From Palsa-147 sp963771905 (GTDB lineage Bacteria; Acidobacteriota; Terriglobia; Acidiferrales; UBA7541): a DNA stretch of 64,000 bases. Every line of letters begins with the position of its first letter. Position 1 is the first letter of the stretch. The notes under the pieces were generated by a model. The model saw nothing but the letters and a program-made list of their open reading frames with translations. It ran no database searches and was not told the origin of the DNA. The position numbers and the translations under genes are program-made. The stretch is from the NCBI GenBank assembly GCA_963771905.1, contig CAVYVI010000014.1, positions 124,001 to 188,000 on the forward strand, read 5' to 3'. Shown one piece after another: positions 8,851-17,464 of the stretch.

Positions 8851-9996
8851 TCAACGCGCCGTGACGCGGCTCGCTTGCCGCGCCATGGACTCTTCCATCC
8901 ATTCATCGATGCGCCCGAGCGCTTGCGCCAGAATGTTCGCGTCGCCACCGAACCCGATGCGGAAATAACCGTCCATCGCAAGCTGATCTCCCGGGACGAT
9001 CAGCACGCTTTTGCGTGTACGCAACTCTTCTCCCATGTCGGCGGATTTCCATCCCGCGTTGTAGCCGAACCAGGCAATCGCTCCCGCGCGCGGCGCAATG
9101 TGCGTCAGAAGACCGGAATGCTTCGCGGCCCACTCGCGCATCATCGGATATTGCCGCCGGATGATCGTTCGCGTGCGGCCCAGAATACGCGCCGTGTTCG
9201 CCGGCTCGAGCGCGATCGACGCGAGCTTTTCGGTCAGCATCGTCGGCGCCATGCTGGCGTAGTCGTGGTAGCTCCAAAGTTTGTCGATCATCGGCGGCGG
9301 CCCGATAATCCAGCCGGTGCGCAGGCCCGGCAGGCCGAACGCCTTGGAAAGTCCGCCCGTGCAAAACAGCCGATCGTAATCGCCCCAAAAGCTCGGAGTG
9401 GTGTCCCCTTCCAATTCCGCTCCGCGATACACCTCGTCTGCCAGAACGTACGCGCCGACTTTCGCAGCGGCGGCGCAAATAGCGCGGCGCGCTTCGGCCG
9501 TGAGAGTCGCTCCGGTCGGATTGTTCGGATTACAAACAGCGATGAGCCGCGTTTTGTCCGTAACGAGTTTCGGAAGCTCGTCGAGATCGGGCGCCCATCC
9601 GAGATCTTCGCGCAGCCAGAGCGGCTTCACGTTCGCGCCGAAGCTCTTCGCGATTCCCGACACTTGCACGTAATTCGGCAGCATGAGTACCACTTCATCG
9701 CCCGGCACGACGAGCGACCACGTCACAAGAAAGTTCGCTTCCGCGCACCCCGCCGTCAGCAAGACATTTTCCGCTCGCGCGCCGGGATACAAAGCCGCGA
9801 CCTTGGCCCGCCATTCCGGCGCTCCATTCGTCTGCGGATAGCCGAGCCGCGTATCCAAGAGTTTTTCAACCGAGCCAGAATCACCTAGCAGCTCGCGCAC
9901 CGTCATCGGGTGGACTCCGCTTTCCGAGACGTTCAGCTCGACCGTGTTTTCCCACACCGACTGCCATCGCTCGAGTTCGAAGGGTTCGATTTGCAT
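8851..9996 (-). CDS. Class I/II PLP-dependent aminotransferase
   Basis: 381 residues. Fold-type I signatures are TAGCAEANF (phosphate loop, about 81-89), CNPNNPTG (155-162), LADEVYRG (185-192) and the Schiff-base lysine K218 in GGLSKAFGLPGLRTGW. The N-terminal ELNVSESGVHPMTVREL replaces the usual aminotransferase arm. It resembles the branch that includes capreomycidine synthase and other arginine-derivative enzymes, but that is a family impression only. It runs in the same direction as the propeller/phosphoesterase, 51 bases upstream of it. Reaction unknown. Confidence 0.88.
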   Translation of the reverse strand: MQIEPFELERWQSVWENTVELNVSESGVHPMTVRELLGDSGSVEKLLDTRLGYPQTNGAPEWRAKVAALYPGARAENVLLTAGCAEANFLVTWSLVVPGDEVVLMLPNYVQVSGIAKSFGANVKPLWLREDLGWAPDLDELPKLVTDKTRLIAVCNPNNPTGATLTAEARRAICAAAAKVGAYVLADEVYRGAELEGDTTPSFWGDYDRLFCTGGLSKAFGLPGLRTGWIIGPPPMIDKLWSYHDYASMAPTMLTEKLASIALEPANTARILGRTRTIIRRQYPMMREWAAKHSGLLTHIAPRAGAIAWFGYNAGWKSADMGEELRTRKSVLIVPGDQLAMDGYFRIGFGGDANILAQALGRIDEWMEESMARQASRVTAR

Positions 9997-10216
9997 GGGA
10001 CTCCTCGTTCTGTTTTGGAGGAACGCCTTCCCGTGAGACCGCGATTAAACCGCATTGCGGAATAAACCGAAAGTAATTTTCTCGACAAAAGAGGTGGCTG
10101 CGGGTCATCGCCGAGCGCCGCGAATTCGCAGTTGCTCTGCGGTCCGGTGCGCGGGAGAATGGCGCGGGCTATTTCAAGATGCGCCGGCTGATTACCGCCA
10201 GAGTCCGGGGAGAGCG

Positions 10217-11302
10217 ATGAAACGCCGAGTTGTTATCGCGCTGCTGATCTTTTCGGCCATCGCTTTTACAGCGGCACACCCGGCCGCCCAGCAGAGCTCC
10301 GCGGTCGCGTTTCGCTTCGCGGTTTCCGGCGATTCGCGCGATTGCGGCGACGTCGTCATGCCGGTCATCGCCGGGCAGGTTCTTGCGGAACACGCCGCGT
10401 TTTACTGGCACCTGGGCGACTTTCGCAAGATCTACGACTTCGACGAGGACATGCAGCACGAACCCGAACATCTCGCCAAGCCGATGACCATCATTGGATA
10501 CGAAACCATCGCCTGGGACGATTTCCTGTCCAATCAGGTCGCGGCGTTTGGCTCGCTTCCGGTTTTCCTCGGCATTGGGAATCACGAAACGATTCCTCCG
10601 AAGACACGCGAGCAATATATTCCGCAATTTGCCGATTGGCTCGACGCTCCGGCGCTCCGCGATCAGCGGCTTCGCGACGATCTCCACGATCATCTCCTGA
10701 AGACTTACTTTCACTGGGTAATGAATGGCGTGGATTTCATCAATCTCGACAATGCCACGCCGGAACAATTTGACGAAGCTCAGCTCGGCTGGGTCGAGAA
10801 GGTCTTCGCGCGCGATTCCGAGAATCCGGAGATCACCGCGATAGTCGTCGGCATGCACGAAGCTTTGCCGAATAGCATCTCTGCCAACCACAGCATGAAC
10901 GAATCGGAGGAAGGAGCTGCCAGCGGCGAGCGCGTCTACGCGGACCTGCTTCGTTTGCAGAATGAGGCGCACAAGCACGTCTACGTGCTTGCCAGCCACT
11001 CGCACTATTACATGGACAACATCTTCAATACGAACTACTGGCGTTCGCATGGCGGCATCCTGCCGGGATGGATTATCGGCACGGCCGGCGCGATTCGCTA
11101 TGCATTGCCGCCGAATGCTTCCGATGCCCAGGCGGCGATGACCAATGTTTACGGCTTTCTCCTCGCTACGGTTCACGCCGACGGCGAAATTCAATTTGAG
11201 TTCAAAAAATTGAACGAGAGTGACATCCCCGTTCCTATAGCGACCCGATTCACACGCGAATTCGTGCATTGGTGCTTCGCTGAAAACTCAAGCGCGCACT
11301 GA
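10217..11302 (+). CDS. Secreted calcineurin-like metallophosphoesterase
   Basis: 361 residues. A signal peptide (MKRRVVIALLIFSAIAF, cleavage near HPAAQQ) precedes a metallophosphoesterase domain. The dinuclear metal motifs are seen in order: AVSGDSRD, WHLGDFRK, GIGNHETIP (GNHE), GMHEALPN and the C-terminal ASHSHYYMD. The substrate may be a phosphomonoester or nucleotide. The ATG at 10217 follows GGGGAGAG; the frame is open to 10055, but the upstream part does not look coding. An exported enzyme among several secreted hydrolases. Confidence 0.88.
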   Translation: MKRRVVIALLIFSAIAFTAAHPAAQQSSAVAFRFAVSGDSRDCGDVVMPVIAGQVLAEHAAFYWHLGDFRKIYDFDEDMQHEPEHLAKPMTIIGYETIAWDDFLSNQVAAFGSLPVFLGIGNHETIPPKTREQYIPQFADWLDAPALRDQRLRDDLHDHLLKTYFHWVMNGVDFINLDNATPEQFDEAQLGWVEKVFARDSENPEITAIVVGMHEALPNSISANHSMNESEEGAASGERVYADLLRLQNEAHKHVYVLASHSHYYMDNIFNTNYWRSHGGILPGWIIGTAGAIRYALPPNASDAQAAMTNVYGFLLATVHADGEIQFEFKKLNESDIPVPIATRFTREFVHWCFAENSSAH

Positions 11303-11426
11303 CGGCGGCGCGAGTGACTCGCATTGCATTCGCCGACTCGTTTGGCGAGAATGCAGCCGCACCTTTCGATGTAGCGCGCGGAGTCAGTGTCAAATTCCGC
11401 GGGTGATTTGGTCCAGGGGGTACGCG

Positions 11427-12872
11427 ATGCCGAACACGTTTCTACAGACGATCGTAACGATCGTCGTGGCCGCTGCGGTGGGAGTTAGTCTGAACGCGCA
11501 GCAGGCGCGCCCGGCTCGCGCGCCGTCCGTGCAACCGTTCATCCGCGTTGATGCGCCGGTTGTCGCGCTCACGCATGTCCGCGTGATCGACGGGACAGGC
11601 GCTGCGCCGCATGACGATCAGACCGTCCTCCTCGCCGACGGGAAGATTAAATCCATCGGCGTCACTGCATCGACGGCCACGCCGGCTGACGCCCAGATCC
11701 TCGATCTTCACGGCTTCACCGTGATTCCGGGTCTCGTTGGCATGCACGAGCACATGTTCTATCCATCGGGCGGCGTGCCGATCTACAACGAAATGGGATT
11801 CAGCTTTCCGCGGCTCTATCTGGCGGGCGGAGTCACGACGATTCGCACGGCAGGTAGCGTCGAGCCCTACACCGATCTTGAAATCAAGCATTTGATCGAT
11901 TCCGGCGCGATGGTCGGCCCGGAAATGCGCGTCACAGGACCCTATCTCGAAGGGGTCGGATCATTCACACCGCAGATGCACACGCTCTCGGGTCCGGACG
12001 ACGCGCGGCGCACGGTCGACTATTGGGCCGACGAGGGAGTCACGTCATTCAAGGCGTACATGAACGTCACTCACGCGGAATTGGCCGCGGCGGTGGAGGC
12101 GGCGCACAAACGCGGTTTGAAAATCACCGGCCATTTGTGCTCCATCGGTTTTCGGGAGGCCGCGTCGATTGGCATCGACAATCTCGAGCACGGATTGCTG
12201 GTCGACACGGAGTTCAATCCCGGTAAGAAGCCGGACGTGTGCGATTCGAAGCCGACGGACGAAACGCTTGCCGCACTCGATTTGGAGAGCGAGCCGGTCA
12301 AAGCTATGATTCGCGATCTTGTCGAGCGCCATGTGGCCATCACCTCGACGCTCCCCGTCTTTGAGACGTTCGTCCCGAATCGCCCTCCGGTGGATGCGCG
12401 TGTCCTCGACGTGCTTCTTCCCGAAGCGCGCATCAGTTATTTGACCACACGGGCGCGGATTGGCACGGGCGCGAAATCACTTTACGGCGTCCTTCTCCGC
12501 AAAGAGATGGAGTTCGAGCGCGCGTTCGTCAAGGCTGGTGGACTGCTGATTGCAGGCGAGGATCCCACAGGCTACGGAGGAGTCGTCGCAGGATTCGGCG
12601 ATCAGCGAGGCGTTGAGCTCCTTGTCGAGGCCGGCTTCACACCTGTCGAGGCGCTCCGAATTTACAGTGCCAACGGCGCCCAATTTCTCGGCGAGTCCGA
12701 TCGCATCGGTTCAATCGAACCCGGAAAGGCCGCCAATCTGGTCGTAATTCACGGCGATCCGGCCACCAACATTTCCGATATCGAAAAAGTCGATCTGGTA
12801 TTCAAGGATGGAATCGGATTCGATTCCGCAAAACTCATCGAATCGGTGCGAGACTCGGTCGGCCTCCACTAA
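11427..12872 (+). CDS. Secreted amidohydrolase, second copy type
   Basis: 481 residues with a signal peptide (TIVTIVVAAAVGVSLNAQQ). Amidohydrolase ligands are GMHEHMFYP (HxH), the lysine in SFKAYMNVT, histidines in KITGHLCSIG and NLEHGLLVDT, and aspartate in GEDPTGYGG. The C-terminus returns to the small beta domain (IGSIEPGKAANLVVIHGDP). It belongs to the same broad family as the enzyme at 4498-5814 but is clearly divergent. The ATG at 11427 follows CAGGGGG. Substrate unknown; a peptide-like or cyclic amide is expected for the family. Confidence 0.88.
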   Translation: MPNTFLQTIVTIVVAAAVGVSLNAQQARPARAPSVQPFIRVDAPVVALTHVRVIDGTGAAPHDDQTVLLADGKIKSIGVTASTATPADAQILDLHGFTVIPGLVGMHEHMFYPSGGVPIYNEMGFSFPRLYLAGGVTTIRTAGSVEPYTDLEIKHLIDSGAMVGPEMRVTGPYLEGVGSFTPQMHTLSGPDDARRTVDYWADEGVTSFKAYMNVTHAELAAAVEAAHKRGLKITGHLCSIGFREAASIGIDNLEHGLLVDTEFNPGKKPDVCDSKPTDETLAALDLESEPVKAMIRDLVERHVAITSTLPVFETFVPNRPPVDARVLDVLLPEARISYLTTRARIGTGAKSLYGVLLRKEMEFERAFVKAGGLLIAGEDPTGYGGVVAGFGDQRGVELLVEAGFTPVEALRIYSANGAQFLGESDRIGSIEPGKAANLVVIHGDPATNISDIEKVDLVFKDGIGFDSAKLIESVRDSVGLH

Positions 12873-12951
12873 TCCGCCATTTTCGGGGTTTTCGGCTCGC
12901 TCACCTATACTGTCTCATTCTGAAACAGCATCCATAATCGCTCAGAAAAAT

Positions 12952-12981
12952 TTCCGGCAGCGTGCGCAAACGCGATATAAT
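12952..12981 (+). promoter_or_regulatory. Promoter with perfect TATAAT, near-leaderless
   Basis: TTCCGG (12952-12957), an 18-base spacer, and TATAAT (12976-12981). The ATG at 12988 lies where transcription should start, and there is no ribosome-binding site between them. Confidence 0.5.
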
Positions 12982-12987
12982 TTGTGC

Positions 12988-13242
12988 ATGGCCAGAGGGT
13001 GGGAAAGCAAGGCGGTTGGCGATCAGATCGAAACCGCGGCGGTAGAAAAGGAACCCCGTAAGTCAAAATCACTTTCACCAACACAGCTCGAGGTAGTGCG
13101 CCAAACGAAGGTCCTCGAGCTTTCCCGCGCGCGCGTTACACGCGATCTCGAGAACAGCCAGGACCCGCGTTATCGAAGTCTCCTCGTGCGCGCTCTCGAA
13201 GATCTGGACGCTCAGCTCGCGCGGCTACAGAAAGCGGTCTAA
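12988..13242 (+). CDS. Small hypothetical protein, likely leaderless mRNA
   Basis: 84 residues, charged and helical, without signal peptide or membrane segment. The C-terminal half (SPTQLEVVRQTKVLELSRAR, then LLVRALEDLDAQLARLQKAV) looks like a short helical hairpin or coiled coil. Not recognised as a named family. The ATG at 12988 is seven bases after TATAAT, without a Shine-Dalgarno, so a leaderless message is likely. The frame is open upstream to 12808 but overlaps the end of the amidohydrolase, which argues against the longer form. Confidence 0.6.
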   Translation: MARGWESKAVGDQIETAAVEKEPRKSKSLSPTQLEVVRQTKVLELSRARVTRDLENSQDPRYRSLLVRALEDLDAQLARLQKAV

Positions 13243-13430
13243 GGTTTCGTTTACCCGGCTGTACCGCCGAAGGTGTCGCCTCGATGGCGGCGCTTTCGCC
13301 ACAAACTGCACGTCTGTCCTGCGCCGTTCCTCTCGATCGCTCCCCGCATCTCCTCACTACACGAGTGCCCACAATAAATTTTGAGTGAAGGCTTATCGCG
13401 TTGCAAGATGCCACCTGAGAGGGTTCACTC

Positions 13431-13961
13431 ATGAGCACTGCTTCCGGTCCGCCGCTCGCTTCTCCTCATCCTGTTCGAATGGCTAGTTTACAACTGGCGC
13501 TGCGAATCCTACTCGGCGCGGGAATCGTGTGGTTTCTCGTTCACCGCCTCGGTCACCGCGATCCTCTCTGGGCCATGATCTCGGTGGTGATCGTCTCCGA
13601 CCGCGAGCTCGTCGCGGCGATGACCGCTTTCCGCGCCCGCGCGCTGCATACCTTGATTGGCAGCGCCTTCGGCCTCGCGTTTCTCTACATCATGGGGCCC
13701 GAGACCTGGTCAATTCTTTTCGCCATGGCGGCGTCCGTTTTGGTGGCGACCAGCCTCGCGCCGACTGTTATCGCGTGGCGCATCACGCCGGTGACGGTTG
13801 CGATCGTCATGATGCCCGGCGTGTTGCAGGGCTCGCGCGTTGCCGGAACGCCTATCGCCATCGCGCGGACGCTCGACGTTCTTCTGGGCAGTGTCGTGGC
13901 GGTAGCTGTCTCGTGGTTTTTTTACGTTTCTAATCGCGCCTACGTTCATTCCCGAGCGTGA
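13431..13961 (+). CDS. FUSC-family-like inner-membrane protein
   Basis: 176 residues, about five hydrophobic segments: LRILLGAGIVWFLV, PLWAMISVVIVS, LIGSAFGLAFLYIM, ILFAMAASVLVA and a final LLGSVVAVAVSWFFY. The pattern (DPLWAMISVVIVSDRE; RALHTLIGSAFG; RTLDVLLGSVVAV) matches the membrane half of fusaric-acid-resistance/aromatic-acid-exporter proteins. Here only one such module is present, without the long cytoplasmic domain, so it is a mini form. The start follows GAGAGGG at eight bases. Substrate unknown. Confidence 0.75.
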   Translation: MSTASGPPLASPHPVRMASLQLALRILLGAGIVWFLVHRLGHRDPLWAMISVVIVSDRELVAAMTAFRARALHTLIGSAFGLAFLYIMGPETWSILFAMAASVLVATSLAPTVIAWRITPVTVAIVMMPGVLQGSRVAGTPIAIARTLDVLLGSVVAVAVSWFFYVSNRAYVHSRA

Positions 13962-14143
13962 GGCTTCACTTGCCCAGATCAGTCATCGTCCGAATGGTTT
14001 GATCCGTTCGTTGTTCCTGCATCCAGATCCGCTATTCGCCGGTACCACGCCGCCGTTCGCCGATTTACCCGCGACATACCCGAGACCTCACGCTACCTTT
14101 GCATTGTGAACGGCGGGTGCATAGTCGGTATGAGGGAGGCGGC

Positions 14144-14437
14144 GTGAAGAACATAGAGCGGGCCTCGCTGGCGGTCGTGGTGGCCCTACTGCTCGTGAGC
14201 TGCGGATTGGGTTATGCTCACATACGCGGAGAGGGCTTGTTCTGGACACTTTCGCTCATCGCTTCGTCACTCTGGAGGCTGGTGGCGGCCCATTTCGATG
14301 CGGCCGGCGTTCACGCTCGTGCGTGGCTGCTGTCGCTGACGCTCCTCGCGTTCGGGCTCTTGCTGTCCGTCGAGCGATTGCCGAAGATGCGTCGCCGGAG
14401 CACCCATTCCACTTCGGCCGGACGGGATCGTGAGTAG
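14144..14437 (+). CDS. Small two-helix membrane protein, head of LiaF/LytS/LytTR operon
   Basis: 97 residues with two strong membrane helices (ASLAVVVALLLVSCGLGYA and AWLLSLTLLAFGLLLSV). The start is probably GTG at 14144 after GAGGGAGG. Its stop (14435-14437) overlaps the GTG start of the next gene by eight bases, so the two are translationally coupled. Not a recognised family. By position it is likely part of an envelope-sensing operon. Confidence 0.65.
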   Translation: MKNIERASLAVVVALLLVSCGLGYAHIRGEGLFWTLSLIASSLWRLVAAHFDAAGVHARAWLLSLTLLAFGLLLSVERLPKMRRRSTHSTSAGRDRE

Positions 14438-15125
14438 CTCAACCAGCCGAAAGTGGGCCAGCATATTCGTCGGTGCCGGGATGCTCGCCTCGGGCGTTCT
14501 CTTGCTTCTCGACCGCGCGGGAATCATGCGTGCCGACAGGGTCATTATCATGTGGCCGCTGGTTTTCGTCGTGGCCGGGTTGTTTCGCGTCTTCGGCCAC
14601 AAGGATCCGCGCGAGCGTGCTTTCGGTGGTGCGCTCATCATCGTCGGCACTTTGCTCCAGTTCAACGAGTTCGGCTTCCATCAATTCAGCATCGAGCGCA
14701 TCTGGCCATTTCTCCTGATCCTGGCAGGGATCTGGATTGTCGTCTGGGGATGCACGAAACAGCTGGAAGTGGAGACCTCCGGCGAAGCTCAGTTCGATCA
14801 CGTCAGCATCTTCGGAGGCGGAGAGTTTCGAATCAGCGCGAAGAATTTCCGCGGCGGGAAACTGCTGGCAATTTTTGGCGGCTATGAACTCGACCTGACG
14901 CAGGCGGAAATCGAAGGCGACACCGCGGCGATCGACGCCGCCGCCGTATTTGGCGGAGGAGAAATTATCGTCCCAGCTCATTGGGATGTCATGATTTCGG
15001 GAACTGGAATCTTCGGTGGGTACTCGAACGAAACTCACCGGCCGGCGCTTAATTCCACCGGTACCCAGAAAACGCTCGTGGTGAAAGGAGTCGCCATCTT
15101 CGGTGGCGTAAATATTCGAAACTGA
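14430..15125 (+). CDS. LiaF-like membrane sensor with toastrack-type C-terminus
   Basis: 231 residues. Four hydrophobic helices (about residues 8-120: ASIFVGAGMLASGVLLLL, VIIMWPLVFVVAGLF, FGGALIIVGTLLQ, WPFLLILAGIWIVVWG) precede a soluble beta domain. That domain repeats an F/I-F-G-G motif: SIFGGGEFRI, AIFGGYELDL, VFGGGEIIV, GIFGGYS and AIFGGVNI. This is typical of LiaF/VraT C-terminal domains, which in Firmicutes sense cell-envelope damage through a two-component system. GTG start overlapping the previous gene. A histidine kinase and LytTR regulator follow directly. Confidence 0.8.
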   Translation: MSSSTSRKWASIFVGAGMLASGVLLLLDRAGIMRADRVIIMWPLVFVVAGLFRVFGHKDPRERAFGGALIIVGTLLQFNEFGFHQFSIERIWPFLLILAGIWIVVWGCTKQLEVETSGEAQFDHVSIFGGGEFRISAKNFRGGKLLAIFGGYELDLTQAEIEGDTAAIDAAAVFGGGEIIVPAHWDVMISGTGIFGGYSNETHRPALNSTGTQKTLVVKGVAIFGGVNIRN

Positions 15126-15146
15126 GTCCGCCTCGCAGACGATTCC

Positions 15147-16217
15147 ATGCATCCGATTCTCTCCAATTTCCGGCGGCTAAGCCTCTATCTTGCTGCGTGG
15201 ATTCCGCTCGCGGGTCTGGTGGTGTTTCTTCTCGCAGCGGGCGCCGGATTTCGGTGGAGCGAAGCGGTGGCCGCGGGTGTTCCACTCTGTCTCGTCTACG
15301 CGTTCGTATGCCTTTCGTCATGGTATTCATGTCGCGCAACGCCGCTCGGCCGCTCGGGAGTTCCATCGCTTCTCGCGACTCATCTCAGCGGCGCGATTGT
15401 GGCGAGCGCTTTGTGGATTCTCGCGGCGCGGATTCTCGGAGCCGCGCTGTCGCACCTGCCAGCGTTCCCGGATCTTTCGGCGAAAATTACCAATGCCACG
15501 GGACTCTTCTTCGGACTCGGCGTGCTTTTTTACTTGCTCGCCGTCGCCCTCTTCTATGTTCTGCTGGCCATCGATGCGTCGCGCCAGGCCGAGGAACGTG
15601 CCCTCCAGGCGCAAATCCAGACGCGAGAAGCGGAGTTGCGTGCGCTCAAGGCGCAAATCAATCCGCACTTTCTCTTCAACAGCCTGCATTCAATCAGCGC
15701 GCTCACCAGCGCGGACCCAGCGAAGGCGCGGGAGATGTGCATTCGCTTGGGCGACTTTCTGCGCCGCACGCTCGGCCTGGGTGAAAAGGAAATGATTTCG
15801 CTCGGCGACGAGCTGGCTTTGGTGCGCGCGTTCCTGAGCATCGAAAAAGTCCGCTTCGGCGCACGCCTGGAAATGCGGGAAGAGATCGAGGACGGCGCTC
15901 AGGCGTGTCTGGTCCCGCCGCTGCTGCTGCAGCCGCTTGTTGAGAACGCCATCGCGCACGGCATTTCGAATCTTGTCGAAGGCGGGTGGATTCGGATTGT
16001 CGTTCGGCCTAGCGAGGAAAGTTGGACGATTGTCGTCGAAAACCGCTTCGATCCGGAAAGTCCGTCGGCGCGGCGAAACGGCGTGGGCCTCGAAAATGTC
16101 CGCCGCAGGCTCGCAACTTCCTACGGCAATCGAGCGCGCCTGGATGTGAAAACCGAAGGCGATTGTTTCCGAGTCAGCTTGCTGGTGCCCGTGGACGGAA
16201 AGTCGAGTGTTCCTTGA
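15147..16217 (+). CDS. LytS/YehU-type sensor histidine kinase
   Basis: 356 residues. Four to five membrane helices fill the first 145 residues. A short coiled linker (RQAEERALQAQIQTREAEL) leads into the His_kinase domain with phospho-acceptor H174 in QINPHFLFNSLH. The C-terminal HATPase domain has the N-box region PLVENAIAHGI and glycine box NGVGLENVRRRL. It should phosphorylate the LytTR regulator encoded next. No extracytoplasmic domain is visible, so the signal may come through the LiaF-like partner. The stop TGA overlaps the TTG start of the regulator (TTGA). Confidence 0.92.
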   Translation: MHPILSNFRRLSLYLAAWIPLAGLVVFLLAAGAGFRWSEAVAAGVPLCLVYAFVCLSSWYSCRATPLGRSGVPSLLATHLSGAIVASALWILAARILGAALSHLPAFPDLSAKITNATGLFFGLGVLFYLLAVALFYVLLAIDASRQAEERALQAQIQTREAELRALKAQINPHFLFNSLHSISALTSADPAKAREMCIRLGDFLRRTLGLGEKEMISLGDELALVRAFLSIEKVRFGARLEMREEIEDGAQACLVPPLLLQPLVENAIAHGISNLVEGGWIRIVVRPSEESWTIVVENRFDPESPSARRNGVGLENVRRRLATSYGNRARLDVKTEGDCFRVSLLVPVDGKSSVP

Positions 16218-16969
16218 GCGCGGATGAGCGGAAGATAATTCGAGCCGCGATCGTGGATGACGAAGAGCTCGCGAGGCAGATGCTCCGCGAGCTTCTGCGG
16301 TCGCACGCACAGATCGAAATCGTCGCCGAATGCGCGAATGGCTTCGAGGCGGTTAAGGCCGTCGCCGAATCGAAACCGGATCTGCTTTTTCTCGACGTGC
16401 AGATGCCGAAGCTTGACGGCTTCGAAGTTCTCGAGCTGATCGGAACGGATGTCGCGATCATCTTCGTCACCGCCTACGATCAATACGCCATCCGCGCTTT
16501 CGAGGCGAATGCCATCGATTACCTGCTGAAGCCGTTTGGCGCGGAAAGACTCGAGGCCGCTCTCGCGAAGGCGCGGGAACGTTTCGGCGGGAAAAATCCA
16601 CCGCCGTCAGGACTGTCTATCGAAGCGCGCCCGCCCGGACAATTCGTCGAGCGCATCGTGGTAAAGGACGGAACGCGCGTTCAGATTATTCCGGTGGGCA
16701 GACTGGATTACGGCGAAGCGCAGGACGATTACGTTTCCCTCTGCGCCGATGGAAAAAAACACCTGAAGCAGCAGACAATTTCGAGCCTCGAAAAATCGCT
16801 CGATCCTGCCCGCTTTCTGCGGATCCACCGCTCTTACATTGTGAATCTCGAACGCGTCGCGCGAATCGAGCCCTATGGCAAGGATACCCACGTCGCCGTG
16901 CTCGCAAACGGCGTGCAGCTTCCCGTCAGCCGCGCAGGCTACGCTCGGCTCCGCGAAATTCTGGGATAG
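16214..16969 (+). CDS. LytTR-family response regulator
   Basis: 251 residues. The receiver domain has acidic residues VDDEE (14-18), phospho-acceptor D61 in LFLDVQMPKLDGF, then VTAYDQYA and the lysine in DYLLKPF. The LytTR DNA-binding domain from about residue 145 has RFLRIHRSYIVNLERV. The start is read as TTG at 16214, overlapping the kinase stop (TTGA). The upstream reading frame continues to 16022 inside the kinase gene but gives no sensible protein. Likely controls envelope genes; target sites unknown. Confidence 0.92.
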   Translation: MSADERKIIRAAIVDDEELARQMLRELLRSHAQIEIVAECANGFEAVKAVAESKPDLLFLDVQMPKLDGFEVLELIGTDVAIIFVTAYDQYAIRAFEANAIDYLLKPFGAERLEAALAKARERFGGKNPPPSGLSIEARPPGQFVERIVVKDGTRVQIIPVGRLDYGEAQDDYVSLCADGKKHLKQQTISSLEKSLDPARFLRIHRSYIVNLERVARIEPYGKDTHVAVLANGVQLPVSRAGYARLREILG

Positions 16970-16984
16970 CTTGCATCTGCACGA

Positions 16985-17383
16985 TCAGCCCATGCTGTTG
17001 AAGTGCGTCGGCTCGATTTTGATGATCTCCCGGACTTCGCTCGGCTGGCGGTACGGATATTTGTCTTTCCCGAGATATTTCTTGGCCATCTTGTCGATGT
17101 GCTCGTCAGCGCCCTTCTCGATGATTTCGACGACGCGCCCGCGAATTTCGAGATAGCGGTACGGATTTTGCGGGTCGGAAATCGCGAGCGCCACCCGCGG
17201 ATCGCGCCGCAGATTTTTGTCCTTCTGCCGGCCCTTCGCCGTGTTTACGAGAACGTATTTTCCATCGAAGTCCACCCAAACGGGCGTGACCTGTGGACTT
17301 CCGTCCGGCATCAGCGTTCCAAGATGCGCGAATGCTTGCTTCTCGAACAAATCCTTATGAGTATCCGGAATCTTGGCTGCCAT
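16985..17383 (-). CDS. PPOX-class (split-barrel) flavin/F420-dependent protein
   Basis: 132 residues with the split-barrel flavin-binding pattern: HLGTLMPDGSPQVTPVWVDFDG at the N-terminus, TAKGRQKDKNLRRDPRVAL in the middle, and YRYLEIRGRV. Related proteins bind FMN or F420 and reduce small molecules. Cofactor and substrate cannot be decided here. ATG at 17383 follows AGGAGG. Convergent with the LytTR gene, with 15 bases between stops. Confidence 0.88.
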   Translation of the reverse strand: MAAKIPDTHKDLFEKQAFAHLGTLMPDGSPQVTPVWVDFDGKYVLVNTAKGRQKDKNLRRDPRVALAISDPQNPYRYLEIRGRVVEIIEKGADEHIDKMAKKYLGKDKYPYRQPSEVREIIKIEPTHFNSMG

Positions 17384-17464
17384 ACATCCTCCTGATCGAA
17401 TTGAAATCTGCCCGGCGCGCCGCCTACTCTACCACGCCGGCCGCAACATTTTGCTTCCGCTGGG

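Noticed and set aside
8632..9888. 418-codon plus-strand frame over the aminotransferase
   Set aside because: Arginine-rich shadow of a clear PLP enzyme on the minus strand.
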